64,000 nt of DNA from assembly GCA_963755395.1 (NCBI GenBank), contig CAVWJJ010000002.1, positions 1,178,001-1,242,000 of the forward strand, written 5' to 3'. Below the pieces are notes generated by a model. The model saw only the letters and a program-made list of their open reading frames with translations. It ran no database searches and was not told where the DNA came from. The position numbers and the translations under genes were made by a program. The stretch comes from DAHVFK01 sp963755395 (GTDB lineage: Bacteria; Pseudomonadota; Gammaproteobacteria; Burkholderiales; SG8-39). Positions 17,353 through 26,548 of this stretch are shown here, piece after piece. How positions within the stretch are numbered: position 1 is the first letter of the stretch; every line of letters starts with the position of its first letter.

Positions 17353-17947
17353 CGGCGCGCTCCTCCCTGGAGCGGTCCCAGAGATTGGGTGTCACTCCGT
17401 TGTGGTAGCCGGAGATGAACTCGCGCGGTGCGCCGCTCGCGGGATCGAAGGTGTGGCGCCTGACCGCGCCGATGTTGGCGCCGTAGACGTGGATGCTGAT
17501 CGCGGTGCGGTCTGGCGTCGCGTTGGAGACCACGTGCACGTCGCCGATGCGCGGCGAGACGCGGTCGATGTCTCCCGGCCTGACGCGATGCGACCCGGTC
17601 AGGCGCATGGGCCTGCCGGGGGCGTACTCCTCGCACAATTCCTCGCCGCGCATCACGCCCACCAGGCCCCACACGGTATGGTCGTGGACCGGGGTCTTCT
17701 GGCCCGGCTGCCAGACGAAGCTCAACACCGAGAAGCGCTCGAGCGGGTCGCAGTGCAGCAGGTACTGGCGGTAGGAGTCGGGCGAAGGCCGCGCGAACTC
17801 CTCGGGCAGCCAGTCGTCGTGGATCACGAGCTCGCGCAGCAGCTTCTCGCCCTCGTCGAGCAGCGCGGGCTCGTCGCCCGCGCGGCGCTCGACCAGGGCG
17901 GTCATGTCCTGCACGAATTTGCGGAAGCGCTGGATGTCGTTCGGCAT
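17345..17947 (-). CDS. thiol dioxygenase (cysteine / 3-mercaptopropionate dioxygenase)
   Basis: A 200-residue cupin that oxidises a small thiol to its sulfinate with Fe(II) and O2. Iron ligands are His88 and His90 (TPVHDH) and His138 (DVHVVS); the Ser-His-Tyr relay is in SIHVYG (151-156). SYRQYLLH carries the Gln typical, as I recall, of the bacterial type that prefers 3-mercaptopropionate, so either substrate is possible. It is divergent from a rhodanese, which supports a role in organosulfur breakdown. Confidence 0.85.
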   Translation of the reverse strand: MPNDIQRFRKFVQDMTALVERRAGDEPALLDEGEKLLRELVIHDDWLPEEFARPSPDSYRQYLLHCDPLERFSVLSFVWQPGQKTPVHDHTVWGLVGVMRGEELCEEYAPGRPMRLTGSHRVRPGDIDRVSPRIGDVHVVSNATPDRTAISIHVYGANIGAVRRHTFDPASGAPREFISGYHNGVTPNLWDRSREERAAT

Positions 17948-18002
17948 GGGGGAATGTGAAATGGGAACCGGTGCCCATTATCCTACCGTTAAGATACATG
18001 GC

Positions 18003-19595
18003 ATGACGGACGGCGAAACCGCGACTCCTCGGCTGAGCGTGCAGGCGCTGCGCGCGATGCTCGGCGACGGGCGTGAGCTGGCGCTGCTGGACGTGCGCGA
18101 GGAGGGCGTGTTCGCGGCGGGCCACATGCTCACCGCGGCCTGCCTGCCGTTGTCGCAGCTGGAGCTCGTACTCGAGCGGCGGGTGCCGCGGCGCGACACG
18201 CGCGTCGTGCTGTGCGACGACGACGAGAGCCTGGCTGGGCGTGCCGCGGCGGCGATGCACCGCTTCGGCTGGCGCGACGTGTCGCTGCTCGCCGGCGGAG
18301 TGGCCGCTTGGAAGGCCGCCGGGCACGAGCTATTCAGCGGCGTGTATGTGCCGAGCAAGGCGTTCGGTGAAGCGGTCGAGCACGACTGCAACACGCCGCG
18401 CATCAGCGCGGCCGAGCTCAAGGCAAAGCTCGACGCGGGCGAGGACGTGGTCGTGCTTGATTCGCGCCCCATGGGCGAGTACCAGGTCATGAACATCCCC
18501 GGCGCGCTCAACTGCCCGGGGGCCGAGCTGGTCTACCGCGTGCACGAGGTGGTCAAGCGGCCGCAGACGCTGGTAGTGGTGAACTGCGCCGGGCGCACGC
18601 GATCGATCATCGGCGCGCAGTCGCTGATCAACGCCGGCCTGCCGAACCGGGTCGTCGCGCTGCAGAACGGCACCATGGGCTGGCACCTGGCCGGCTTCGA
18701 GCTCGAGCACGGGCAGCAGCGGCAAGCGCCGGCGCCATCGGCCGAGGCGCTGGCCAAGGCGCGCGCCGCCGCGGGGCGGGTGGCCGAGCGCTGCGAGGTG
18801 CGCGCAATCACGTTCGTGGAGCTCGAGCGACTGCGCGCAGAAGCCTCGCGCACGACCTACTGCTTCGACGTCAGGAGCCCCGAGGAGTACCGCGCCGGCC
18901 ACCTGCCGGGCTTCGCCGGCGCCCCGGGCGGGCAGCTGGTGCAGGCGACCGATCTGTACGCCGCGGTGCGCAACGCGCGCATCGTGCTCGCCGACGCGGA
19001 CGGCGTGCGCGCCCGCATGACCGGCTCGTGGCTGACGCAGATGGGCTGGCGCGAGGTGTACGCGGTCGAAGGCGTGGACGCCGGCTGCATGACCGAGCGC
19101 GGCGCACCGCGGCCACGCGTGCTCGGGCTCGACGCGGCGCGCGCCGAGACGCTGGACGCACGCGCGCTGCAGGCGCTGCTCGCGGCGGGCGGGGCGACGC
19201 TGCTCGATTTGGCGACCAGCCTTCAGTACCGTGACGGACACATCCCGGGCGCCTGGTTCGCGGTGCGCGCGAGGCTGGCCGAGGCGCGCGCCGCGGTCGG
19301 GCCGGCGAAGAAGTTCGCTTTCACCTCTCCCGACGGCGTGCTCGCGAGGCTCGCCGCGGCTGAGGCGGGCGGGCTTGCGCTCGAGGGGGGCACAGAGGCG
19401 TGGCGCGCCGCGGGACTTCCGCTCGAGCAGGGCAGCACGCGCATGGCTTCGGCCACTAACGACGTGTACTACCGCCCCTACGACCGGCGCTCGCAGATCG
19501 AGCAGGCGATGAAGGACTACCTCGACTGGGAAGTGGCGCTGGTCGAGCAGCTCAAGCGCGAGGACTATCTGCGTTTCGATCTGCGGCCGGCCTGA
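18003..19595 (+). CDS. four-domain rhodanese sulfurtransferase
   Basis: A 530-residue protein of four rhodanese repeats (about 10-112, 132-235, 268-365, 383-475) plus a C-terminal tail. Catalytic Cys is present in repeat 1 (Cys71, VVLCDDDES) and repeat 2 (Cys195, VVNCAGRTRS, the fullest loop), but repeats 3 and 4 have Ala and Thr/Ser instead (VLADADGVR, AFTSPDGVL). The ends YYRPYDRR and DYLDWEVAL are not rhodanese. ATG 18003 was chosen as nearest the first repeat; an ATG in the same frame at about 17961 is possible. It probably handles sulfur from the divergent dioxygenase pathway. Confidence 0.85.
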   Translation: MTDGETATPRLSVQALRAMLGDGRELALLDVREEGVFAAGHMLTAACLPLSQLELVLERRVPRRDTRVVLCDDDESLAGRAAAAMHRFGWRDVSLLAGGVAAWKAAGHELFSGVYVPSKAFGEAVEHDCNTPRISAAELKAKLDAGEDVVVLDSRPMGEYQVMNIPGALNCPGAELVYRVHEVVKRPQTLVVVNCAGRTRSIIGAQSLINAGLPNRVVALQNGTMGWHLAGFELEHGQQRQAPAPSAEALAKARAAAGRVAERCEVRAITFVELERLRAEASRTTYCFDVRSPEEYRAGHLPGFAGAPGGQLVQATDLYAAVRNARIVLADADGVRARMTGSWLTQMGWREVYAVEGVDAGCMTERGAPRPRVLGLDAARAETLDARALQALLAAGGATLLDLATSLQYRDGHIPGAWFAVRARLAEARAAVGPAKKFAFTSPDGVLARLAAAEAGGLALEGGTEAWRAAGLPLEQGSTRMASATNDVYYRPYDRRSQIEQAMKDYLDWEVALVEQLKREDYLRFDLRPA

Positions 19596-19607
19596 TACCA
19601 GCCGGCA

Positions 19608-20390
19608 TTAGCCCGTGCGCAGCACCTGCCGGATCGCGTCGACCAGCACGCTCTTGCTGTACGGCTTGGTGACGTAGGCATCGGCGCCGAGCGCGAGGCC
19701 GCGCTGGATGTCCGCGGGCTCGGTCTTGGCGGTCAGCATCACCACCGGTAGCATCGCTAGCCTGCGGTGGCTGCGGATCTTGGCCAGGATATCGAAGCCG
19801 TTGCCGTCGGGCAGCATCACGTCCAACAGCATGATGTCCGGCGGCTGCCGCGTACGCAGATCGGCCAGCAGCTCCGCGGCGTTGCGCGCCACGCGCACCC
19901 CGTAGCCCGCCATGCTGACGCGCAGGTCCGCGAGCGCGAGCTGATCCGGATCGTCCTCGACGATCAGCACCGTGGTCTGCGCGGGGGCGCGCTTGCTGGG
20001 CGGCAAGTTCGCGATCCGCTCGCGTGCGAGGTACAGGCCGCCGCGCTCGAGCGCGGTGCTCGCTTCCGCGGCGGTGCGCGCCAGCCGTTCGGCGTCCTGC
20101 GGCAGGACTCCGGGCTCCTTCGCAGGCGATGACTTGAAGTGGTCGGTGAAATCCAGGTCCCCGCCCGATTCCGTCGGCAGGGTTTCGATGAAGCCGAGTT
20201 CTTCCACCTCCGAGAGCCACTCCTCGAGCAGCTGGTCGGGGAATTCGCGCAGCCGCCCGCGGATCACGTCGAACGGCGTCTTGGCTTCGATCAGAGTCAG
20301 CAGGCGGCGGTAGTCGGTGGGAATCGCCGTATCGTCGCTCGCGCGGGCGTCCTTGCCGGTGGCGGTGATGCGGTAGCTGCGATCTGCCAT
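19608..20390 (-). CDS. response regulator with N-terminal unknown domain and C-terminal receiver
   Basis: A 260-residue protein. Residues 1-135 form an unknown domain (YRRLLTLIEAKTPFDVIRG and EEWLSEVEELGFIETLP). Residues 139-258 are a CheY-like receiver with acidic pocket EDD (145-147), phospho-acceptor Asp190 (MLLDVMLPDGNG), Thr220 and Lys242 (TKPYS). There is no DNA-binding domain after the receiver. No histidine kinase is adjacent; the gene follows feruloyl-CoA synthetase by 9 bases and is probably cotranscribed. Its output could be a protein interaction. Confidence 0.85.
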   Translation of the reverse strand: MADRSYRITATGKDARASDDTAIPTDYRRLLTLIEAKTPFDVIRGRLREFPDQLLEEWLSEVEELGFIETLPTESGGDLDFTDHFKSSPAKEPGVLPQDAERLARTAAEASTALERGGLYLARERIANLPPSKRAPAQTTVLIVEDDPDQLALADLRVSMAGYGVRVARNAAELLADLRTRQPPDIMLLDVMLPDGNGFDILAKIRSHRRLAMLPVVMLTAKTEPADIQRGLALGADAYVTKPYSKSVLVDAIRQVLRTG

Positions 20391-20399
20391 GTCCGTTCC

Positions 20400-22145
20400 T
20401 CAGGTTTTGATGACTTCAGGCGTATCGCCGTAGAGTTCTTCCACCAGCGTGGCGCGGCGCTCGAGGACGGCGCGCTGGTTCATGTAGCCCTTGTCGGTGA
20501 TCTCGTTGGCGTCGATCGAGGGCGGCTCTTCCATCACCAGCAAACGCACCGGGTGAGTCGAGCTGCCCGCGTCCTGCGCCAGGCCGCGCAGCGCCTGCGC
20601 CAGCCGCTCGCGCAGCGCGTCGGGCGCCAGGCCGGACGCGGCGGCCGGATTGAGGAACACCAACGCCCCGATTTCGTCGCGGTCGTGCCCGGTGATCACC
20701 GCGTCCTGGATCAACGGGTTGGCCGCCGCGATCAGTCTCATCCGCAGCGCGCCGACGTGGACCCAGGTCCCGGTGGCGAGCTTGAAGTCCTCGGCGATTC
20801 GCCCATCGAACTCGATACCCTTGGCCGGGTCCGCGGGATCGGCAAGCTTGACCGCGTCGCCGATGCGGTAGAAGCCCTCATCGTCGAACGCGGCGCGCGT
20901 CAGATCGTCGCGCCGGTAGTAGCCGGGGGTGACGTTGGCGCCCCTGACGCGCACCTCGAGCTTGCCCGCCGAGGGCACGAGCTTGAGCTCGCAGCCGGCC
21001 ACCGGCAGCCCGATGACGCCTGCGCGGTCCATGTGAAAATGCACCGAGGTGGCGAGCGGCGAGGTCTCGGTCGAGCCCCATGCCGAGAGCATTGCCAGGC
21101 GGCCGTTCTTTTCCTCGAGGGCGAGCTTCTCGATGCGCTGCCACAGGTTCTGCGGCAGCGCGGCCGCGGCGTAGAACAGCACGTCCAGGTCGCGAAAGAA
21201 ATTGGCGCGCAGCGCGGCGTCGCGCTCGAGGTAGGGCAGCAGCAGGTCGTAGCCGCGTGGCACGTTGAAGTACATCGTGGCGGCCACTTCCTTCAGGTTC
21301 CTCACCGTGGTCTCGACCACGCCGGGCAGCGGCTTGCCGCCGTCGATGTAGAGCGTGCCGCCGTTCCTGAGCACCATGTTGAAGTTGTGGTTGCCGCCGA
21401 AGGTGTGGTTCCACGGCAGCCAGTCGACTACCACCGGCGTGCGTTCCCCCAGGAACGGCCAGGCCTGCGCCAGCATCTGCTGGTTCGCGCACAGCATGCG
21501 CTGGGTGTTGACGACGCCCTTGGGCACGCCGGTCGAGCCGGAAGTGAACAGGATCTTGGCGACCGTGTCCGGTCCGACCGCGGCGAACGCATCGTCCACG
21601 CGCCGTGTCGGCGCGCTCCCGAGCAACTCGGCCACCGGCATCGCAGCGGCGCCGAGCGCGTCGAGCGCGGCGCCGAACTTGGCGGGGTCGGCCGCATACA
21701 CCAGTCCGGGGCGCACCAGCTCGAAGATGTGCCTGAGCTTGGCGAAGTCCTTCGACATGAGGGAATAGGCGGGCGAGATCGGCGTCACCGGCACGCCTAC
21801 GTGCATCGCGCCGAGCGCGAGCAGCGCGTGATCGATGCCGTTGTCCGACAGGATCGCGACTGGCCGCTCGGGGCCGAGCCCACGCTCGAGCAGCGCTTGG
21901 CCGATGCGGCGCGCCGCCTCGAGCGCCTCCCCGTAGCCGAGCTTGCGCCATCCCTCGCCCGAGCGCTCGGCGAGAAAGCTGCGCTCCGGCGCCGCCGCTG
22001 CCCAGTGCACCAGCCACTCGCCGACGGCGCGCGCGTACGGCGCCAGCCGCTGCGGCGAGCGCAGCAGCAGCGTGCCGTCGGAACGCCGTTCGGACACTAC
22101 CTGCGCCGGCGCGAAGCGCAGGTCGGAATGCAGCCGCGCCCCCAT
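20400..22145 (-). CDS. fcs: feruloyl-CoA synthetase
   Basis: Adenylate-forming ligase of 581 residues that activates ferulate (or related hydroxycinnamates) to the CoA ester. The phosphate loop is LFTSGSTGVPKGVVNT; DWLPWNHTFGGNHNFN is typical of the feruloyl-CoA synthetase branch; the adenylation motif region is LSAWGSTETSP and the hinge FYRIGDAVKLAD. The C-terminal Lys motif is less clear than in ordinary ligases, as in other members. No enoyl-CoA hydratase/aldolase (ech) lies next to it. It is divergent from phaC. Confidence 0.8.
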   Translation of the reverse strand: MGARLHSDLRFAPAQVVSERRSDGTLLLRSPQRLAPYARAVGEWLVHWAAAAPERSFLAERSGEGWRKLGYGEALEAARRIGQALLERGLGPERPVAILSDNGIDHALLALGAMHVGVPVTPISPAYSLMSKDFAKLRHIFELVRPGLVYAADPAKFGAALDALGAAAMPVAELLGSAPTRRVDDAFAAVGPDTVAKILFTSGSTGVPKGVVNTQRMLCANQQMLAQAWPFLGERTPVVVDWLPWNHTFGGNHNFNMVLRNGGTLYIDGGKPLPGVVETTVRNLKEVAATMYFNVPRGYDLLLPYLERDAALRANFFRDLDVLFYAAAALPQNLWQRIEKLALEEKNGRLAMLSAWGSTETSPLATSVHFHMDRAGVIGLPVAGCELKLVPSAGKLEVRVRGANVTPGYYRRDDLTRAAFDDEGFYRIGDAVKLADPADPAKGIEFDGRIAEDFKLATGTWVHVGALRMRLIAAANPLIQDAVITGHDRDEIGALVFLNPAAASGLAPDALRERLAQALRGLAQDAGSSTHPVRLLVMEEPPSIDANEITDKGYMNQRAVLERRATLVEELYGDTPEVIKT

Positions 22146-22247
22146 CGTGTGCCCTCCCCAGGATTGCGCCCCTATTCTAGCTGCACCGCGGGAATTTGAT
22201 CTGGCGCAACATCAGCCTCGGCGTGCCGGCGTAGGCTCGTGTGCATC

Positions 22248-24002
22248 ATGAGCGAACCCGAAACGCCGGCGTCCGGAGAAGCGCTAGGTGCGGCGTTCGA
22301 AGCCTCCGCCGAGCGCCTGGAAACGCTGCACAAGCACTTCGACGCGGTCGCCGACCCGCTCGGCATGATCGCGCCTCTGGCGCACGCGCAGACCGCCTGG
22401 ATGCTGCACCCGCAGGAGCTCGGCGCGCTGTGGGTGCGCTTCTCGGGCGACCTGCTGGCGCTGCAGCTTCATGCGGCGGCGAAGCTGATGGGACGGCGCG
22501 GTGGGGACTTGGTGCGGCCGCACGGCGACGACACGCGCTTTTCCGACCCGGTCTGGTCGGACGAAGTGCAGTGGGACCTGCTCAAGCAGTGGTACCTGTT
22601 CTTCACCCGCCACATCCAGGACGCGCTGTTCGAGAGCCCCGGCCTGTCTCCCAAGGAGCGCCGGCGCGCGGCGTTCTGGTGGCGCAAGTGGCTGAACGCG
22701 ATGGCGCCGACCAATTTCTTCTTCAGCAACCCGGTCGCGGTGCGCAAGGCGCTCGAGAGCCACGGCGAGAGTCTGCAGCGCGGCTTCGAGCTGTTCATGG
22801 AGGACATGCAGGCCGGCACGGTGCGCATGACCAGCCCGGAGCACTTCCAGGTCGGCAAGAACCTGGCGACCACGCCCGGCGCGGTGGTATTCCGCAATCG
22901 CCTGATCGAGCTGATCCACTACGCACCGGTCGCACCGCAGGTCAGGCGCACGCCGGTGGTGATCGCCACGCCATGGATCAACAAGTTCTACGTGCTCGAT
23001 CTGACCCCGAAGAAGAGCATGGTGCGCTACCTGCTCGAGCAGGGCTTCGACGTCTACATCATCAGCTGGAAGAACCCGGGGGCCGAGATGGCCGAGGTGC
23101 GCTTCGACGACTACCTCGCAGAGGGCGTGCACCAGGCGGTGCGGGTGGCGCGCGAGCTCTCGGGAGCGGACAAGGCGCATCTGGTCGGCTACTGCATCGG
23201 CGGCACCCTGGTGGCGATCTACATGGCATGGCTCAACCGCAGACACCCGCGCGAGGAGGTGCCCGTGTCGAGCTGGACCCTGCTCGCGACGCTCACCGAC
23301 TTTCAGTCCCCGGGCGACGTCGAAGTCTTCCTGGACGAGGGCAGCGTACGCTGGATCTGCGACCTGATGCGCTCGCGCGGCTTCCTCGACGGCAGCGAGA
23401 TGGCCACCACCTTTCGTATCCTGCGCTCGAACAGCCTGATCTGGCACTACGTGGTGCACGGCTGGCTGTACGGCGAGCGGCCGGCGCCGTTCGACGTGCT
23501 GTACTGGAACATGGACACCACGCGCATGCCCTACCGCATGCACGAGTACTACCTGCGCGAGATGTACCTGAAGAACAATCTGATCAAGGCCGATGCGCTG
23601 ACCATCGCCGGCGAGCCAATCGATCTCACCCGCATCCATCAGCCGCTCTACGACGTCGCGGCCGAGGACGACCACATCGCGCCGTGGCGCCAGACCTTCC
23701 GCATCAACGCCTACGTGACGTCGCCCAAGCGCTTCGTGCTCTCGAGCTCGGGCCACATCCTCGGCGTCGTCAATCCGCCCGTCGAGCCACCCAAGCGCAG
23801 CTTCCGCGTCGGCGCCGCGCACCGCGGCCAGACCGCCGACGCCTGGCACGCCAAGGCCGAGGCGCATGAGGGCAGCTGGTGGCAGGATTGGAGCGAGTGG
23901 CTGGCCGAGAAATGCGGCCCGCTCGGCGCGCCCCCGCCGCTCGCGAGCGAGACCTTTCCCAGGCTCGCCGACGCCCCCGGCAGCTACGTGCTGGAGCGCT
24001 AG
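22248..24002 (+). CDS. phaC: class I poly(3-hydroxyalkanoate) synthase
   Basis: Polymerises hydroxyacyl-CoA into storage polyester. The alpha/beta-hydrolase core carries the lipase-like box VGYCIGGT with the catalytic Cys, Asp in AEDDHIAPW and His in SSGHILGVVNPP. WWRKWLNAMAPTNFFFSNP and TPWINKFYVLDL are typical of PhaC. The protein is about 584 residues from ATG 22248; a GTG nine bases upstream is less likely. phaA and phaB are not next to it. It is divergent from feruloyl-CoA synthetase with 102 bases between. Confidence 0.9.
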   Translation: MSEPETPASGEALGAAFEASAERLETLHKHFDAVADPLGMIAPLAHAQTAWMLHPQELGALWVRFSGDLLALQLHAAAKLMGRRGGDLVRPHGDDTRFSDPVWSDEVQWDLLKQWYLFFTRHIQDALFESPGLSPKERRRAAFWWRKWLNAMAPTNFFFSNPVAVRKALESHGESLQRGFELFMEDMQAGTVRMTSPEHFQVGKNLATTPGAVVFRNRLIELIHYAPVAPQVRRTPVVIATPWINKFYVLDLTPKKSMVRYLLEQGFDVYIISWKNPGAEMAEVRFDDYLAEGVHQAVRVARELSGADKAHLVGYCIGGTLVAIYMAWLNRRHPREEVPVSSWTLLATLTDFQSPGDVEVFLDEGSVRWICDLMRSRGFLDGSEMATTFRILRSNSLIWHYVVHGWLYGERPAPFDVLYWNMDTTRMPYRMHEYYLREMYLKNNLIKADALTIAGEPIDLTRIHQPLYDVAAEDDHIAPWRQTFRINAYVTSPKRFVLSSSGHILGVVNPPVEPPKRSFRVGAAHRGQTADAWHAKAEAHEGSWWQDWSEWLAEKCGPLGAPPPLASETFPRLADAPGSYVLER

Positions 24003-24220
24003 CCTAAGCTTGCGCCAACCCTGCGCCGGCGCGGAGAACGCGTCAGCATCCGGCAAGGGTCCGGACAGACTCGGTCGGTAGACTCGGCCTCCGTCGAAGC
24101 AATGAGGGAGCCAAGGGCCGGTTTGTCTGCCCGCTGCCGCAGCGCTTCCTCAAAGAAAGAGCCGGGTTTGAGGGCGCGACATCGGCTCCGTCCACGCCAA
24201 ACTGTACCGAGGAGACACTC
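24003..24220. other. 218-base intergenic region before the ABC transporter
   Basis: Non-coding stretch holding the promoter of the transporter operon. It contains a ten-base palindrome GCGCCGGCGC near 24022-24031 and two copies of GACTCGG separated by six bases near 24067-24087, a possible operator. AGGAG about 8 bases before ATG 24221 is the ribosome site. I see no convincing -35/-10 pair. Confidence 0.3.
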
Positions 24221-25483
24221 ATGACAGTCAAGGATGCTTCCAGCAGGAAGGTCAGCCGCCGCACGGTGCTCAAGGCCGCGGCGACCGCCGGCGCGCTGCA
24301 GCTCGTGCCGCCGTTCATCATCAAGGCGCGGGGCGAGGAGCCGGTGAAGCTCGGATTGGACAATCCACTGACCGGCACCTATGCCGCACTGGGCAAGAAC
24401 GAGCTTTACGGCTGCCAGCTTGCGATCGATCAGATCAACGCCAAGGGCGGCATTCTGGGCCGCCAGGCGGAGCTTCGAGTCGAGGATTCCACCAGCGGTG
24501 ATGCCGGCACGACCGTGCAGAAGGCGCGCAAGCTGATCGATCGCGATCAGGTGAACTTCCTGATCGGCAACATCAACTCGGCGCTTGCACTTGCGATGGC
24601 GGCGGTCGCCTACGAGAAGGGCGTGTTCATGATCGATCCCGGCGGCCATACCGACGCGGTCACCGGCACCAGCTGCCACTGGAACGTGTTCCGTATCTGC
24701 AACCCGACTCAGACGGAAGCGAACGCGGTCGCCGGCACCCTGATCAGGGACTACGGCAAAAAGTGGTACTACATAACGCCTGACTACGCCTTCGGCCACA
24801 CGCTCGAGGCGGGCATGATCAAGGCCGCCGCGAAGCTCGGCGGCACTCGGGTCGGCGGCGCCTTGACGCCGCTCGGCACCACGGATTTCTCCTCTTATTT
24901 GATCGCGGCCCAAGCGGCGAAGCCGGACGTGATCATCTTCCTGGTCCAGGGAGACGACCAGGTAAACGCGCTCAAGCAGGCGGTACAGTTCGGGCTCGAG
25001 AAGCGCTTCCATCTTGCCGGCGCCCAGGGTGAGCTTGAACCGCAGGAAGGGCTGCCGCCGGAGGCGCGTATCGGCACCTGGGTGTTCGAGTGGTACTGGA
25101 AGCAGCCCGGCGTGCCGCACGTTGCGGAGTTCGTCGAAGCGATCAAGAAGACGTCCGGTCGCGTGCCGACCGCGCGTACCTGGTTTGGCTATGCCGCAAC
25201 CTGGACTTGCGCGCTGGCGGCAAATGGCGCCAAGTCCCTCGATGCGGTCAAGATGGCCAAGTTCCTCCAAGGCTACCATCTTCCGCCCGAGGTGGCCCTG
25301 ATGCCGAACGGCGCGTTCTTCCGCGCAGGACAGAACCAGCTCATCGGGGACCTCTACGTCGGCCATGCACAGGCGCATGGCAGCGCACCGGACGACCTGT
25401 TCAAGGTAACGGACGTCGTCAAGGGCACCGATGTCTCCGGTACGCTCGAAGAAACCGGATGCAAGATGACCTGGCCGGCGTAA
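24221..25483 (+). CDS. branched-chain-type ABC transporter substrate-binding protein (LivK-like)
   Basis: Periplasmic binding protein of 420 residues. It begins with a twin-arginine type signal (SRRTVLKAAATAGALQL), as in many aromatic-acid transporters. The ligand-binding fold is seen from VKLGLDNPLTGTYAALGKNE, through KGGILGRQAELRVEDS to KPDVIIFLVQGDDQ. The ligand cannot be read from sequence; the operon lies next to the benzoate locus, so aromatic acids are plausible, amino acids the alternative. A strong hairpin separates it from the permease genes. Confidence 0.88.
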   Translation: MTVKDASSRKVSRRTVLKAAATAGALQLVPPFIIKARGEEPVKLGLDNPLTGTYAALGKNELYGCQLAIDQINAKGGILGRQAELRVEDSTSGDAGTTVQKARKLIDRDQVNFLIGNINSALALAMAAVAYEKGVFMIDPGGHTDAVTGTSCHWNVFRICNPTQTEANAVAGTLIRDYGKKWYYITPDYAFGHTLEAGMIKAAAKLGGTRVGGALTPLGTTDFSSYLIAAQAAKPDVIIFLVQGDDQVNALKQAVQFGLEKRFHLAGAQGELEPQEGLPPEARIGTWVFEWYWKQPGVPHVAEFVEAIKKTSGRVPTARTWFGYAATWTCALAANGAKSLDAVKMAKFLQGYHLPPEVALMPNGAFFRAGQNQLIGDLYVGHAQAHGSAPDDLFKVTDVVKGTDVSGTLEETGCKMTWPA

Positions 25484-25513
25484 AGCGCGGTCCGGTCTGA
25501 ACCGACGAGACGG

Positions 25514-25540
25514 CGGGCGTCGCGTGCTGCGCGACGCCCG
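25514..25540 (+). terminator. perfect 11-bp hairpin between binding protein and permease genes
   Basis: CGGGCGTCGCG at 25514-25524 pairs without mismatch with 25530-25540 around a 5-base loop (TGCTG). Only a weak T-rich run (TAGGTTTG) follows, so it is more likely a partial terminator or an mRNA-stabilising stem that lets the binding protein be made in excess of the membrane parts, as in other ABC operons. Confidence 0.6.
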
Positions 25541-25681
25541 TAGGTTTGAAGCTGGCGCCGGCGCTTGCGCGCGAACGCGGCGGAAATTGGGTAATCTCCC
25601 GTACGGTGTGCGGATCCCCGCCATGTGTTTCGCGTCGAAGGTATTCTGCGGAGCGTTAAGGCCTGAAGGCGCGTTACCCGA

Positions 25682-26548
25682 ATGACACAGCTGATACTTT
25701 TCAACGTCTTCAACGGACTGATCATTGGCGCGTTCTACGCGCTCATGGCCCTCGGTCTTTCGCTGATCCTGAACCTGTCCGGTGTAATCAACTTCGCGCA
25801 CGGCGGATTTCTCGCCGTCGGCGGTTATCTCGCTTATGTCCTCATTCCCTTCATCGGTTTCTGGGGTGCGCTGCTGATCGCGCCCTTTCTAACCGCCTTC
25901 ATCGGCTTGATCGTAGAGCGCGTGCTGATCCGACGCCTGTACGGGCGCGATCAACTCTATAGCCTGCTACTCACATTCGGCCTTGCCTACATATTCGAGG
26001 ACGGCACGCGCTTCATCTGGGGCGCCCAGAGCGTCCCCTACCAGGTGCCGGACTGGCTGATGCGGCCGCTGAGCGCCGAGTATTTCTTCCTCACGGGTTA
26101 CCGGGTGTTCATGGTGATCCTGGTCGGCGTCGCGGTGGCCGGCCTGTTCTTCATCCTGAATCGCACGCGCCTCGGCATGCGCATCCGGGCCGGCACCCTC
26201 GATCTGGAGACCGTCTCGGTCCTGGGCGTCAACGTGCGAATCCTGCGCACTCTGAATTTCGGCATCGGCATCTACCTTGCCGGCCTCGCGGGCGTGCTCG
26301 CGGCCGGCATGCTCGGCTTGTCGCCGACGATCGGCACCTCGCTCATCATGCCGAGTTTCGTCGCGATCATCGTCGGCGGCCTCGGCAGTTTGCCCGGCAC
26401 GCTTCTCGGCGGACTCCTGATCGGCGTCGCCTCGGGACTCACTACCATGTTCTTTCCATCGGCCAGCGAGGCGGTGATTTACATCATGATGGGTATCGTC
26501 TTGCTGGTGCGCCCGCGCGGCCTTCTGGGCGAGGAAGGGAGATTCTAG
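25682..26548 (+). CDS. livH: branched-chain-type ABC transporter permease LivH
   Basis: Inner membrane permease of 288 residues with about eight helices. Family motifs are GAFYALMALGLSLILNLSGV, NFAHGGFLAVGGYLAY and, near the end, GGLGSLPGTLLGGLLIG (the contact site for the ATPase). It begins 198 bases after the binding protein gene. The livM ATG follows its stop without any gap. Confidence 0.9.
   Translation: MTQLILFNVFNGLIIGAFYALMALGLSLILNLSGVINFAHGGFLAVGGYLAYVLIPFIGFWGALLIAPFLTAFIGLIVERVLIRRLYGRDQLYSLLLTFGLAYIFEDGTRFIWGAQSVPYQVPDWLMRPLSAEYFFLTGYRVFMVILVGVAVAGLFFILNRTRLGMRIRAGTLDLETVSVLGVNVRILRTLNFGIGIYLAGLAGVLAAGMLGLSPTIGTSLIMPSFVAIIVGGLGSLPGTLLGGLLIGVASGLTTMFFPSASEAVIYIMMGIVLLVRPRGLLGEEGRF

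Noticed and set aside
20139..22199. A 686-codon open frame on the plus strand across feruloyl-CoA synthetase
   Set aside because: Antisense shadow of a clear adenylate-forming enzyme. High GC at third positions keeps the opposite frame free of stops; it has Arg/Gly/Ala-rich content and no family motifs.
24067..24087. Two GACTCGG copies before the Liv operon as a regulator site
   Set aside because: Only 7 bases repeated; kept as a remark within the intergenic entry because chance is not excluded.
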